NCBI GenBank assembly: GCA_964346275.1
Contig: CAYFUR010000130.1
Coordinates: 1 to 9,615, forward strand
Source of the DNA: CAYFUR01 sp964346275
GTDB taxonomy: Bacteria > Sumerlaeota > Sumerlaeia > SLMS01
DNA length: 9,615 bases
Direction: 5' to 3'
Shown: in pieces, positions 1 to 5,893 of the stretch
Layout of the letters: each line of letters begins with the position of its first letter
Numbering within the stretch: position 1 is the first letter of the stretch
Translations under genes and position numbers: made by a program
Notes under the pieces: generated by a model
Databases searched by the model: none
What the model was told of the DNA's origin: nothing
What the model saw: only the letters and a program-made list of their open reading frames with translations

Positions 1-375
1 GCCCTGGAGGGGCTCAAGGACGAAGAGGTCTGCCTGGCGGATGTGTACCGGCTGGGGTCGGCGCGGCTCGAGGTGACAGGGCCGCGGGGGCCGTGCAAGA
101 CGCTGGCGCAATACTGGGAGGACAACAGCTTTCACCTGCGCATCAAGAAGGCGCGGCGCACGGGATTCTATCTGCGGGTGCTGGAGGAAGGGGAAGCAGC
201 GGCGGGCATGGCGCTGGAGCGCGAAGAGCGGCCCTATCCGCATTGGAATCTGGTGCGTGCGTGGGAGGTGTTCGATGGCGGCGCGGCGACGGAGAAGGAG
301 CTGCGGGAGTTGCTCGCCATGGACGCGCTGGACCCGGACTGGAAACGGCGGCTGGAACGGCGAGCGAGAGCTTGA
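1..375 (+). CDS. MOSC domain protein, YiiM-like (3' part only)
   Basis: The reading frame is already open at base 1, so the 5' end lies outside the window; 124 residues and the stop are visible. The segment PRGPCKTLAQYW is followed by TGFYLRVLEEGEAAAGMALE, the pattern of the second half of MOSC domains of the YiiM type, including the conserved Cys of the PxxPC motif. The C-terminal stretch, with WNLVRAWEVF and a helical tail ending DWKRRLERRARA, fits the small 3-alpha domain that follows MOSC in YiiM. Family knowledge: YiiM proteins bind molybdenum cofactor and reduce N-hydroxylated substrates such as 6-hydroxylaminopurine in the cytoplasm. That activity here is inferred from resemblance only. 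GC-rich codon use matches most of the window and contrasts with the next gene. Confidence 0.8.
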   Translation, partial: ALEGLKDEEVCLADVYRLGSARLEVTGPRGPCKTLAQYWEDNSFHLRIKKARRTGFYLRVLEEGEAAAGMALEREERPYPHWNLVRAWEVFDGGAATEKELRELLAMDALDPDWKRRLERRARA

Positions 376-428
376 TATTCGCAAAAAACTTGAATGGATA
401 GTATCATGCATCGAAGGGACCATAAAAA

Positions 429-1457
429 ATGAAAAAACTTCTTTTCCTCATCGTAGCATTATTAACCGCAGTCCTTGCGAATGCGCAGGACGTTAAAGAG
501 CGCCTCGGTGAGAGAGTGGAGCTTCCAGGCAAGCTCTGTATATCAATCCAGAAGTCTGTCGAAACCGATTCTGACCATGTAAAGGAAATGGAACAGCGTC
601 GAATTCAGTCGAGTTTTATTTACAAGGATGGTATGAAAAAAGAAGATTTGAAGGACAGGATTCCCGAGCAATCAGTCGACCGGATTTTTCATCAGATCCA
701 GCAAAAGGCGAAAATTGAGAAAGAGCGCCTGGAGAGATTCGATGAAATCGCGCCGTATATCTGCTTTAATGCGCAATTCGATGGAATCGAAACAATCCAT
801 CTCGACCGCCAGAATCGGAAAATTCGTGTCGAGGAGGTTAATAACCTGGATTGGGAAGACGTTTATGAATTGGACCAGATTCAATCCGACGAGGCAATTA
901 TGCAGTATTACCACCAATATAACGCGGGACAGCTCGTCATTGTTAAAGATGAAAAGAAATGGTGGACGGAATATTCGAGCGGGTATCAAAGCGAGGGGAT
1001 CAAAAGCGATTACGATCATCACCTGGAAGATATTCTGACCATGCTCGGGCAATGGGACCCTCAGGATTACCAGGGGATGGATTTGTCCTACGAATTCATT
1101 GAGGAGGATCGTGTCATAAAATTCGAAGCGAGCAAGGGAGACGTGAAAGTTACTGGCCAGCTTTCGAAGGAGGCCGGTTGGAACCTCAATACCGTCTCCT
1201 CCTTCTTGAATGGAGAACTCGTCAAGGAAGCAAGTTATGAGAACTGGAGCCAGGTGGAGAACGGAGGTTCCGTTCCAGGCCAAGTCGTGCGGGTTGATTA
1301 CAAGAATGGTTCGATCATCAGAGTAGAAACGCTGCGGATTTCGGTTCTTCCCTGGCCCGAGGACGAACGGAGCCTCTGGCGGATGCCAGAAGATTTTGAT
1401 CCCATGATGCCGCTTCCGGAATCGACCGAGGCCCAGGGCGACGCTGATGCTCCCTGA
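429..1457 (+). CDS. Exported protein of unknown function, lower-GC gene
   Basis: The 342-aa protein is not recognised as a named family. It begins with a clear Sec signal peptide: MKK, a hydrophobic core LLFLIVALLTAVL, then ANA before Q20 as the likely signal peptidase I site, so it should be periplasmic or secreted. ATG 429 is supported by GAAGGGA at 413-419, 9 bases upstream. The mature part is charged and rich in Glu, Asp, Gln and Lys, with a helical stretch around residues 75-105. The C-terminal half alternates short beta-like segments (for example WNLNTVSSFLNGELVKEASY and QVVRVDYKNGSIIRVETLRI), which recalls the LolA-like beta-sheet style of secreted proteins in Planctomycetes and relatives; that is inference. 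No catalytic motif or transmembrane helix is visible beyond the signal. Base composition is lower in GC than the flanking genes: the 60 bases at 841-900 contain 25 G or C. This suggests a different history or relaxed selection. Confidence 0.85.
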   Translation: MKKLLFLIVALLTAVLANAQDVKERLGERVELPGKLCISIQKSVETDSDHVKEMEQRRIQSSFIYKDGMKKEDLKDRIPEQSVDRIFHQIQQKAKIEKERLERFDEIAPYICFNAQFDGIETIHLDRQNRKIRVEEVNNLDWEDVYELDQIQSDEAIMQYYHQYNAGQLVIVKDEKKWWTEYSSGYQSEGIKSDYDHHLEDILTMLGQWDPQDYQGMDLSYEFIEEDRVIKFEASKGDVKVTGQLSKEAGWNLNTVSSFLNGELVKEASYENWSQVENGGSVPGQVVRVDYKNGSIIRVETLRISVLPWPEDERSLWRMPEDFDPMMPLPESTEAQGDADAP

Positions 1458-1486
1458 AAACCAGCCTTGCCGCCGGAACTCTGAGC

Positions 1487-1516
1487 TTGACGGAAACGGG
1501 CCCGTTGGCGTTTCCT
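1487..1516 (+). promoter_or_regulatory. Candidate promoter of the tRNA-Arg gene
   Basis: TTGACG at 1487-1492 matches five of six positions of the sigma-70 -35 box. With an 18-base spacer, TTTCCT at 1511-1516 is a poor -10 box with three matches. A GC-rich stretch (CGCGGCCCC) follows before the tRNA starts at 1532, as is common for stable-RNA promoters under stringent control. The spacer holds a palindrome listed separately. The -10 is weak, so this is a suggestion from position and the -35 only. Confidence 0.3.
1492..1515. repeat. Inverted repeat with a 12-bp perfect palindrome
   Basis: AACGGGCCCGTT at 1495-1506 is a perfect 12-bp palindrome. It lies inside a slightly wider inverted repeat, GGAAACG (1492-1498) with CGTTTCC (1509-1515), giving a 7-bp stem and a 10-base loop. 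It sits between the exported-protein gene and the tRNA, with no T-run after it, so it is not a typical intrinsic terminator. It overlaps the spacer of the candidate tRNA promoter and could be a protein binding site, or chance in GC-rich DNA. Confidence 0.45.
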
Positions 1517-1531
1517 CGCGGCCCCTTCGGT

Positions 1532-1608
1532 GCGCCCGTAGCTCAGCTGGATAGAGCGTTGGTCTCCGGAACCAAAGGTCACAGGTTCGAATCCTGTCGG
1601 GCGTGCCA
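1532..1608 (+). tRNA. tRNA-Arg (anticodon CCG), CCA encoded
   Basis: A complete cloverleaf can be folded by eye. The acceptor stem GCGCCCG (1532-1538) pairs with CGGGCGT (1598-1604), with one G-U at the first pair. The D arm is GCTCAGCTGGATAGAGC. The anticodon stem TTGGT/ACCAA encloses the loop CTCCGGA with anticodon CCG at 1566-1568. The T arm is ACAGG TTCGAAT CCTGT. The discriminator is G1605 and CCA is encoded at 1606-1608. CCG reads the Arg codon CGG, a useful decoder in a GC-rich genome. G37 next to the anticodon fits this tRNA type. Nothing suggests a pseudogene. Confidence 0.97.
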
Positions 1609-1636
1609 TCTTCAGCTTCTTTCATTCCGCATCGCG

Positions 1637-1661
1637 CCAGAGCCCTCGGGCTCGGTCTTTT
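1637..1661 (+). terminator. Terminator-like hairpin after the tRNA
   Basis: GAGCC (1640-1644) and GGCTC (1649-1653) form a 5-bp stem with loop CTCG. CC (1637-1638) and GG (1654-1655) extend it across a bulged A. TCTTTT follows at 1656-1661. Location about 30 bases past the tRNA 3' end and the T-rich tail fit an intrinsic terminator, though the stem is modest. The rest of the gap up to the kinase start at 1815 shows no gene or convincing promoter. Confidence 0.55.
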
Positions 1662-1814
1662 CGCCGCGGGCCGGCTGGTTTTTCCCCTCGGTGGCCCGGC
1701 AACGGGTGAGCAACCGCATCATAAGACAATTCAATTCTGTTCCATGAAGCGGCTTGCACTGGCACATGGGAATCACGACGTTGGGTTTGCGAGATCCCTC
1801 GGAGAAAATCACGA

Positions 1815-3002
1815 ATGCAATTGTCGGACAGCAGCGGCTACGAACCCGGCGGCAGTGAAAACGAAACGGCCCCCATGGAGCCCAGGTCGGCGGTGCCCCG
1901 CGCGGGGCGGCCTCCCGCCCAGCCGACCATGGACAACCCGCCGGATATGCTCGGGCCGTACCAGGTGGAATCCGCCCTGGGGCGCGGGGGGATGGGAATG
2001 GTCTATCGCGGTTGGGATCCGCACCTGGAGCGCCCCGTGGCCATTAAAATGATTTCCGAAAGGTATTTCCAGGACGAGGACAGCCTCGAGCGCCTGAAGG
2101 TGGAGGCCCGGGCGGCGGCGCGCCTCTCACACCCCAACATCGTTTCCGTCTATGCCATGGCCGAGGACGCCGGTCGGCCCTATATCGCCATGGAACTGGC
2201 GGAGGGGCAGACCCTCGAAGCGGAACTCCGGGACAAGGGCCCCCTGAAAGCGGCGGAGGCGACGACGCTCATGCGCCAGGCGGCGGAGGCCCTCGCCTAT
2301 GCGACGTCCAATCACATCGTTCATCGCGATATCAAGCCGTCGAACCTGATCATTACCAGCGGCGGAGCCCTGAAAATTCTGGACTTCGGCATGGCCAAGC
2401 GCCTGGACAACGACATGAGCCTGACCGCGACGGGCCACGTGGTGGGGACCCCGCGCTATATGGCGCCGGAGCAGGCCAAGGGGGAAAAAGTCGATTTCCG
2501 CGCCGATATGTATGCCCTGGGGCTGACATTTTTCACGGCGATGACCAACAAGTTTCCCTTCGATGGGTCCACACCCTACAGCGTGATTCTCAAGCAGGTG
2601 AACGACGACCTGGAGATTCCCGGGGAATGGCAGCGCCTGGGCGATGGGCGGCTGGTGCGGATTCTCAAGCGCCTGACCGCGAAGAAGCCCGATGGCCGCT
2701 ATGAAACCTGGGACGAGGTGGTGAAGGAGCTACGCGACCTGGAAAGCCGCCTGACCGCGCCGACGGTGCCGCTGCCCGTGCCCCGGGAGCCGCATCGCTT
2801 TGGCTGGCTGGTGTGGGCGGGAATCGCCATCGCGGCGGCGGTGCTGCTGGGGCTGGGAGGCTGGCTGCTGGCGGATTTGCTGGGCGCCAACGGCGACGGC
2901 CCGCCCCCCGCGGAAACACCAACCGCCCGGCAGGAGGCGTTTGCCGGGAGCCCCGGCACCCCGAGCTCCCGGAACAGCTCCAAAGCATCCGGGAGTTCTT
3001 GA
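1815..3002 (+). CDS. Hanks-type Ser/Thr protein kinase, single membrane segment
   Basis: The 395-aa protein has a complete kinase domain at about residues 49-315. It shows the glycine loop GRGGMGMV (56-63), ATP-anchoring K78 in VAIK, helix-C E97, the catalytic loop HRDIKPSNL with D172 and N177, DFG at 190-192, a Thr/Ser-containing activation segment and APE at 217-219. All catalytic residues are present, so it should phosphorylate Ser/Thr of cytoplasmic substrates. A 45-residue Pro/Gly/Ser-rich leader precedes the domain. One transmembrane helix lies at about 329-357 (FGWLVWAGIAIAAAVLLGLG and onward). Pkn-type kinases often carry a long sensor domain beyond this helix; here only about 38 low-complexity residues remain. 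ATG 1815 is preferred because CGGAGAAA (1800-1807) lies just upstream; a later start at 1875 would also keep the whole domain. The last part may contain a frame change (see findings). No partner phosphatase is in the window. Confidence 0.95.
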   Translation: MQLSDSSGYEPGGSENETAPMEPRSAVPRAGRPPAQPTMDNPPDMLGPYQVESALGRGGMGMVYRGWDPHLERPVAIKMISERYFQDEDSLERLKVEARAAARLSHPNIVSVYAMAEDAGRPYIAMELAEGQTLEAELRDKGPLKAAEATTLMRQAAEALAYATSNHIVHRDIKPSNLIITSGGALKILDFGMAKRLDNDMSLTATGHVVGTPRYMAPEQAKGEKVDFRADMYALGLTFFTAMTNKFPFDGSTPYSVILKQVNDDLEIPGEWQRLGDGRLVRILKRLTAKKPDGRYETWDEVVKELRDLESRLTAPTVPLPVPREPHRFGWLVWAGIAIAAAVLLGLGGWLLADLLGANGDGPPPAETPTARQEAFAGSPGTPSSRNSSKASGSS

Positions 3003-3053
3003 GGCCGAGGTAGGTAAGGGGAAATTTTATTCTACTCATAAGAGCGCACAGCC

Positions 3054-3896
3054 ATGAAATGGTATATCGTAGCTGCCGTCTTTTTCTCACTTTTCGCATG
3101 CGATAGCCGCCAGCCGGAAGGGCAAAGCTCGAAGCAGGCGCATCCAACTCAAACCACTCCCGCCCCTTTTGAATATGAACTCCAGAAGAGGGATGAATCG
3201 CGGCATACCTTTGGCCCGCAGACAGTTCTCATTATCGAGGTGAAGAAAGAAGTCGCGAAGAAAGCATCAGAACAAGATGTGAAGCAGTTTTGGAAGCACA
3301 TTTCTCCTGGGATTAATACAGATAGAGCTTTTGTTAAAATTTTTCCAGACATCCCAGGGGCAAGCGCGTGGGTCGTCATCAGTCGCCTGATGAATGACTA
3401 CGGGGGATGGGAGGTTACTTATAATACAGCCGAGTGGGTTCTTGACTTGGAACCTTTTTACTTTTTGAATGAAGAGGACGCGAAAACGAAATATGAAGGC
3501 CAAAGGTTTGTCTCCCTCGAATACGTCAACACATTACACGAAAAGCTGGTTCGAATGGGATGGACGATCGACCACCGTAGTGAAACTCTATTTATCGCGG
3601 AACTCAGAAACGGGCTCTCTGCACAGAGGATCACAGCAGGCCCAGAAAGTCTTGAGGTCAGCATCGACAACTTGGATTTCACCTACTTATTTGATTGTAT
3701 CGATCTGACTTATGCAGAATACGGAATTCATGAAAGCATCAAGATGGAACTGAAATCCTTTATAGGATCACCAGAGCAATTGAATGTCGGGCCAGGAAAA
3801 ATATCCTCTCATTATTTTGAGGTGGGAAACTATGAAATTTCTTATATGTCCTCAACGATGAGCCAAACCGTGCGAGTCACCAATACTGAGCATTAG
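3054..3896 (+). CDS. Predicted lipoprotein of unknown function, lower-GC gene
   Basis: The 280-aa protein is not recognised. The N-terminus MKWYIVAAVFFSLFAC has a short hydrophobic core and a lipobox-like LFAC, with Cys16 as the likely lipidated residue. It is followed by a polar Gln/Ser/Thr/Pro linker to about residue 42 and then a folded domain. The -2 residue Phe is less usual for a lipobox, so a lipid anchor is likely but not certain. The domain mixes charged helices (EVKKEVAKKASEQDVKQFW) with aromatic-rich strands and has no catalytic motif I know. A weak AAGAG at 3040-3044, 9 bases upstream, supports ATG 3054. Composition is clearly lower in GC than its neighbours (25 G or C in 3241-3300, against 41 in 2101-2160 of the kinase), and the shift coincides with the gene's borders. 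It starts 51 bases after the kinase stop and ends 6 bases before the next start, so it could be co-transcribed. Confidence 0.85.
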   Translation: MKWYIVAAVFFSLFACDSRQPEGQSSKQAHPTQTTPAPFEYELQKRDESRHTFGPQTVLIIEVKKEVAKKASEQDVKQFWKHISPGINTDRAFVKIFPDIPGASAWVVISRLMNDYGGWEVTYNTAEWVLDLEPFYFLNEEDAKTKYEGQRFVSLEYVNTLHEKLVRMGWTIDHRSETLFIAELRNGLSAQRITAGPESLEVSIDNLDFTYLFDCIDLTYAEYGIHESIKMELKSFIGSPEQLNVGPGKISSHYFEVGNYEISYMSSTMSQTVRVTNTEH

Positions 3897-3902
3897 CCCC
3901 CC

Positions 3903-4436
3903 ATGCCCATTGAATCCGCCATTGCCAAAGCGTTTCGCATGACCGATGAGGTCTGGGCGCGGCACGCCAATCCCTGGAGCGTCTATACGCGCATTCCGTC
4001 GCTGATTCCCCTCGTGCTGGCGGTGTGGAGCCGCGCGTGGATCGGCTGGTGGGCGCTGGCGCCGGTGGGTGCGGTGGTGCTCTGGCTCTGGCTGAATCCG
4101 CGCCTCTTTCCCCCGCCGCGCAGCACGGACAACTGGGCGTCGAAGGGAGTGCTGGGCGAGCGCGTGTGGCTGGAACGCAGGCGCCTCGATCTGCCGCGCC
4201 ACCACCGCGTTTTTCCCAGTCTGCTGGCGGGGCTCTCCGCGGCGGGGCTGCCCTTTCTGGTGTGGGGGCTCTGGCGGCTGGAGGTCTGGCCCACGGTGGT
4301 TGGCACGATCCTCGTCATGGGCTGCAAGCTGTGGTTTGTCGACCGCATGGTGTGGCTCTTTGAGGAGATGAAGGACGCGGACCCGCGTTTTCGGCGCTGG
4401 CTTGACCGCGAGGGCGAGGACACCGGCGGCGGCTGA
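3903..4436 (+). CDS. Small multi-pass membrane protein, DUF6653-like
   Basis: The 177-aa protein has features I associate with DUF6653: RHANPWSVYTR near the N-terminus, WLNPRLFPPP at about 63-72, and STDNWASKGVLGERVWL at 74-90. It also has a C-terminal segment CKLWFVDRMVWLFEEM. Hydrophobic stretches at about 31-45, 47-64, 104-125 and 128-146 suggest up to four membrane helices. The function of the family is unknown. ATG 3903 follows the lipoprotein stop by 6 bases with no good ribosome binding site. ATG 3939 (MTDEVWARH) is an alternative closer to where the conserved part begins. The family name comes from remembered motif resemblance and should be confirmed by a profile search. Confidence 0.8.
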   Translation: MPIESAIAKAFRMTDEVWARHANPWSVYTRIPSLIPLVLAVWSRAWIGWWALAPVGAVVLWLWLNPRLFPPPRSTDNWASKGVLGERVWLERRRLDLPRHHRVFPSLLAGLSAAGLPFLVWGLWRLEVWPTVVGTILVMGCKLWFVDRMVWLFEEMKDADPRFRRWLDREGEDTGGG

Positions 4437-4484
4437 TTCGCAAAAGCGCTCCCCCACTTTTTCTCCGAGGCGAGGTGCCGCCCC

Positions 4485-4919
4485 ATGACCCGATGGATTT
4501 CCCCTTCCCTGATCGCCCGCGTGCTGTGCGGGCTGTATGCGCTGATGTGTTTGTGGCTGGCGCTGGCGGTCTTTTTCGGGGCCGAATCGCTGGCCGGCTC
4601 CATCGGGATCGTCTTTGCCGGGGATCCCGGCCGGGCCGAGTTTATTACGATCTATGGCGGGCTGTATTTCGGCATCGGGCTGTTTGTGGGCGCGGGGGCA
4701 TTCCGGCGGCATTGGCGCGAGCCGGCGCTGGCCTTCGTGGCGATTTCGTCGACAACGACGGCGGCGGCGCGGTTGGCGTCGGTGGTGGCGATTTCCATCG
4801 ATGCGCCGGTGACTTACCAGCTCCTGATCGCGGAAGTGGTGCTGGCGGCGCTGGGCTGGGCGGGGTGGTATGCCGCCCGGCGCGAGGGGTCAGAGCCCAT
4901 CAGGCAACCGGGCTTGTGA
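4485..4919 (+). CDS. Small multi-pass membrane protein, DUF4345-like
   Basis: The 144-aa protein has four predicted membrane helices at about residues 10-31, 54-73, 79-105 and 112-131. The segment EFITIYGGLYFGIGLFVGAG, with an acidic residue shortly before YGG and a helix after it, is the pattern of DUF4345 membrane proteins, whose role is unknown. ATG 4485 is supported by GAGGT at 4472-4476, 8 bases upstream. It lies 48 bases after the DUF6653-like gene and 43 bases before tlyA, in the same direction, so these three may share a transcript. No enzyme motif is visible. Family assignment is moderately confident; membrane topology is clear. Confidence 0.8.
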   Translation: MTRWISPSLIARVLCGLYALMCLWLALAVFFGAESLAGSIGIVFAGDPGRAEFITIYGGLYFGIGLFVGAGAFRRHWREPALAFVAISSTTTAAARLASVVAISIDAPVTYQLLIAEVVLAALGWAGWYAARREGSEPIRQPGL

Positions 4920-4933
4920 CACATGGCTTGCGC

Positions 4934-4962
4934 AGGCCGGAGAATGGGCGCACCTTCGGCCT
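4934..4962 (+). promoter_or_regulatory. Hairpin abutting the tlyA start codon
   Basis: AGGCCGGA (4934-4941) can pair with TTCGGCCT (4955-4962): seven Watson-Crick pairs and one G-U, with a 13-base loop. The 3' arm ends at the base before the tlyA ATG, and the only purine-rich GGAGAA nearby is partly in the 5' arm. In the mRNA it could limit ribosome access or bring the purine-rich stretch near the start. It may also be chance in GC-rich sequence. Confidence 0.35.
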
Positions 4963-5712
4963 ATGAAAAAACGCCTCGACATGGTGCTGGTGGAGCGCGG
5001 GCTGGCGGAATCGCGGGAGAAGGCGCAGCGCCTGATCCGCGCGGGGCTGGTTTACAGCGAAAACGAGCGGCTGGAAAAACCGGGACGCCTGGTGGCCGAG
5101 GACATCAAGCTCTCCGTCAAGGGATCCGACTGCCCCTACGTCTCGCGCGGGGGGCTGAAGCTGGAGGGCGCCCTGGAGGCATTTGGGCATGATCCGGCGG
5201 GGGAGGTGGCGCTGGATCTCGGCGCGTCCACGGGGGGCTTTACGGATTGCCTGCTCCAGCGGGGGGCGCGGCTTGTGTATGCCATCGATGTGGGGCGCGG
5301 CCAGTTGCACAACCGGCTGGCGCCGGACCCGCGGGTGAAAAGCCGCGAGCGCACGCATCTGGACAGCCTGGAGCCCGAGCAGTTCGACCCGCGGCCCGGC
5401 CTGGCGGTGGCCGACCTGAGTTTTATCTCTCTGCGCCGCTCTTATCCGGTTCTGCGGCGGGTGCTGTGCCGAGGGGGGCGGGCGATCCTGCTGGTCAAGC
5501 CGCAGTTCGAGGTGGGGCGCGACCGGTTGCCGCGCGGCGGCGTGGTGGGCGACGCGGGGCTGCAAAGGAACGTGGTGCGCGACCTGGCCAAGGCGGCACG
5601 GGAGGAGGGCTTCGAGGTGCTCGGCGATTGTGAATCCCCGGTGACCGGCGCCGATGGAAACCGGGAGTTCTTTCTGTATTTGCGCCTTCCAGTGGCTGGA
5701 CAGGAGAATTAG
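4963..5712 (+). CDS. tlyA: TlyA-type rRNA (cytidine-2'-O)-methyltransferase
   Basis: The 249-aa protein matches TlyA in length and domain order. An S4 RNA-binding domain covers residues 1-60 (RLDMVLVERGLAESREKAQR). A short linker YVSRGGLKLEGAL follows, then an FtsJ-like Rossmann methyltransferase. SAM-binding motif I is DLGASTGGFTD at 85-95. The K-D-K-E tetrad of 2'-O-methyltransferases is complete: K66, D151 in VADLSFIS, K179 in LVKPQFE and E235 in NREFF. Family knowledge: TlyA methylates 2'-OH of cytidines in 16S and/or 23S rRNA using SAM, which affects ribosome assembly and capreomycin sensitivity in mycobacteria. Older annotations call relatives hemolysins; nothing here supports a hemolysin. 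The frame is open further upstream, but ATG 4963 (MKKRLDMVLVERG) is the usual TlyA N-terminus. There is no good Shine-Dalgarno; an 8-bp hairpin occupies 4934-4962. Confidence 0.95.
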   Translation: MKKRLDMVLVERGLAESREKAQRLIRAGLVYSENERLEKPGRLVAEDIKLSVKGSDCPYVSRGGLKLEGALEAFGHDPAGEVALDLGASTGGFTDCLLQRGARLVYAIDVGRGQLHNRLAPDPRVKSRERTHLDSLEPEQFDPRPGLAVADLSFISLRRSYPVLRRVLCRGGRAILLVKPQFEVGRDRLPRGGVVGDAGLQRNVVRDLAKAAREEGFEVLGDCESPVTGADGNREFFLYLRLPVAGQEN

Positions 5713-5722
5713 GAAAAGAGGG

Positions 5723-5770
5723 ATGAAAAGGCCAATCCCAGGCACTTTGTCGGAAAGTCATCTTCCTTGA
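5723..5770 (+). CDS. Possible 15-codon leader peptide ORF
   Basis: ATG 5723 opens MKRPIPGTLSESHLP and stops at TGA 5768-5770. AGGA at 5711-5714 lies 8 bases upstream, and a further GAGGG abuts the ATG. The ORF starts 10 bases after the tlyA stop and ends exactly where the next hairpin stem begins, followed by a terminator and then the TPR gene. That layout resembles a transcription-attenuation leader. There is no run of one amino acid codon, only three scattered prolines, so the sensed signal is not obvious. Short ORFs also occur often by chance. Confidence 0.3.
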   Translation: MKRPIPGTLSESHLP

Positions 5771-5811
5771 CCGGTCGGCAGGAAGTTCGCTTACTTACCT
5801 GGAAACCGGTC
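5769..5811 (+). promoter_or_regulatory. Imperfect hairpin in the tlyA-TPR gap
   Basis: GACCGGT (5769-5775) pairs with ACCGGTC (5805-5811), 7 bp. Inside, across a 4x4 internal loop, AGGAAGT (5780-5786) pairs with ACTT (5793-5796) and CCT (5798-5800), with A5797 bulged and a six-base loop TCGCTT. The outer stem starts within the stop codon of the preceding 15-codon ORF and ends one base before the terminator stem begins. It could be a pause hairpin or a regulatory element. Confidence 0.4.
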
Positions 5812-5812
5812 C

Positions 5813-5841
5813 GCCCTCGCCAGGGTGGCGAGGGCTTTTTT
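5813..5841 (+). terminator. Strong intrinsic terminator
   Basis: GCCCTCGCC (5813-5821) and GGCGAGGGC (5827-5835) form a perfect 9-bp GC-rich stem with loop AGGGT, followed directly by six T's (5836-5841). This is a textbook rho-independent terminator on the + strand. It lies 100 bases after tlyA and 52 bases before the TPR gene's ATG. It either ends the upstream transcript, or acts as an attenuator in the 5' leader of the TPR gene. No clear promoter is visible in the short space between it and ATG 5894. Confidence 0.88.
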
Positions 5842-5893
5842 GGCCTTCTCTTTCGGCCCATTTCGAAAACTCCGACCCCGGTTAAGGATTCTC

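Noticed and set aside
672..1625. Long minus-strand ORF whose N-terminus reads DRIRTCDLWFRRPTLYPAELRA
   Set aside because: That peptide is the antisense translation of the tRNA, a well-known false protein; the rest is antisense to the exported-protein gene.
1532..1814. tRNA as a phage or island attachment site
   Set aside because: I saw no direct repeat of the tRNA 3' end elsewhere in the window and no integrase gene.
3852..4712. 286-codon minus-strand ORF rich in Arg, Pro, Gln and His
   Set aside because: It is antisense to two membrane-protein genes with recognisable family motifs, and its composition is typical of a shadow frame.
4870..4962. Earlier start for tlyA in the same open frame
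   Set aside because: It would overlap the DUF4345-like gene and add residues unlike TlyA; the family begins with a short basic stretch followed by LDxxLVERG, as at ATG 4963.
4900..5745. 281-codon minus-strand ORF
   Set aside because: It is antisense to tlyA, which has all catalytic residues on the + strand.
5825..5893. Upstream GTG start for the TPR protein, which would add a basic n-region
   Set aside because: The GTG lies in the terminator hairpin and has no ribosome binding site; ATG 5894 has AAGGA upstream. The basic stretch keeps a little doubt open.
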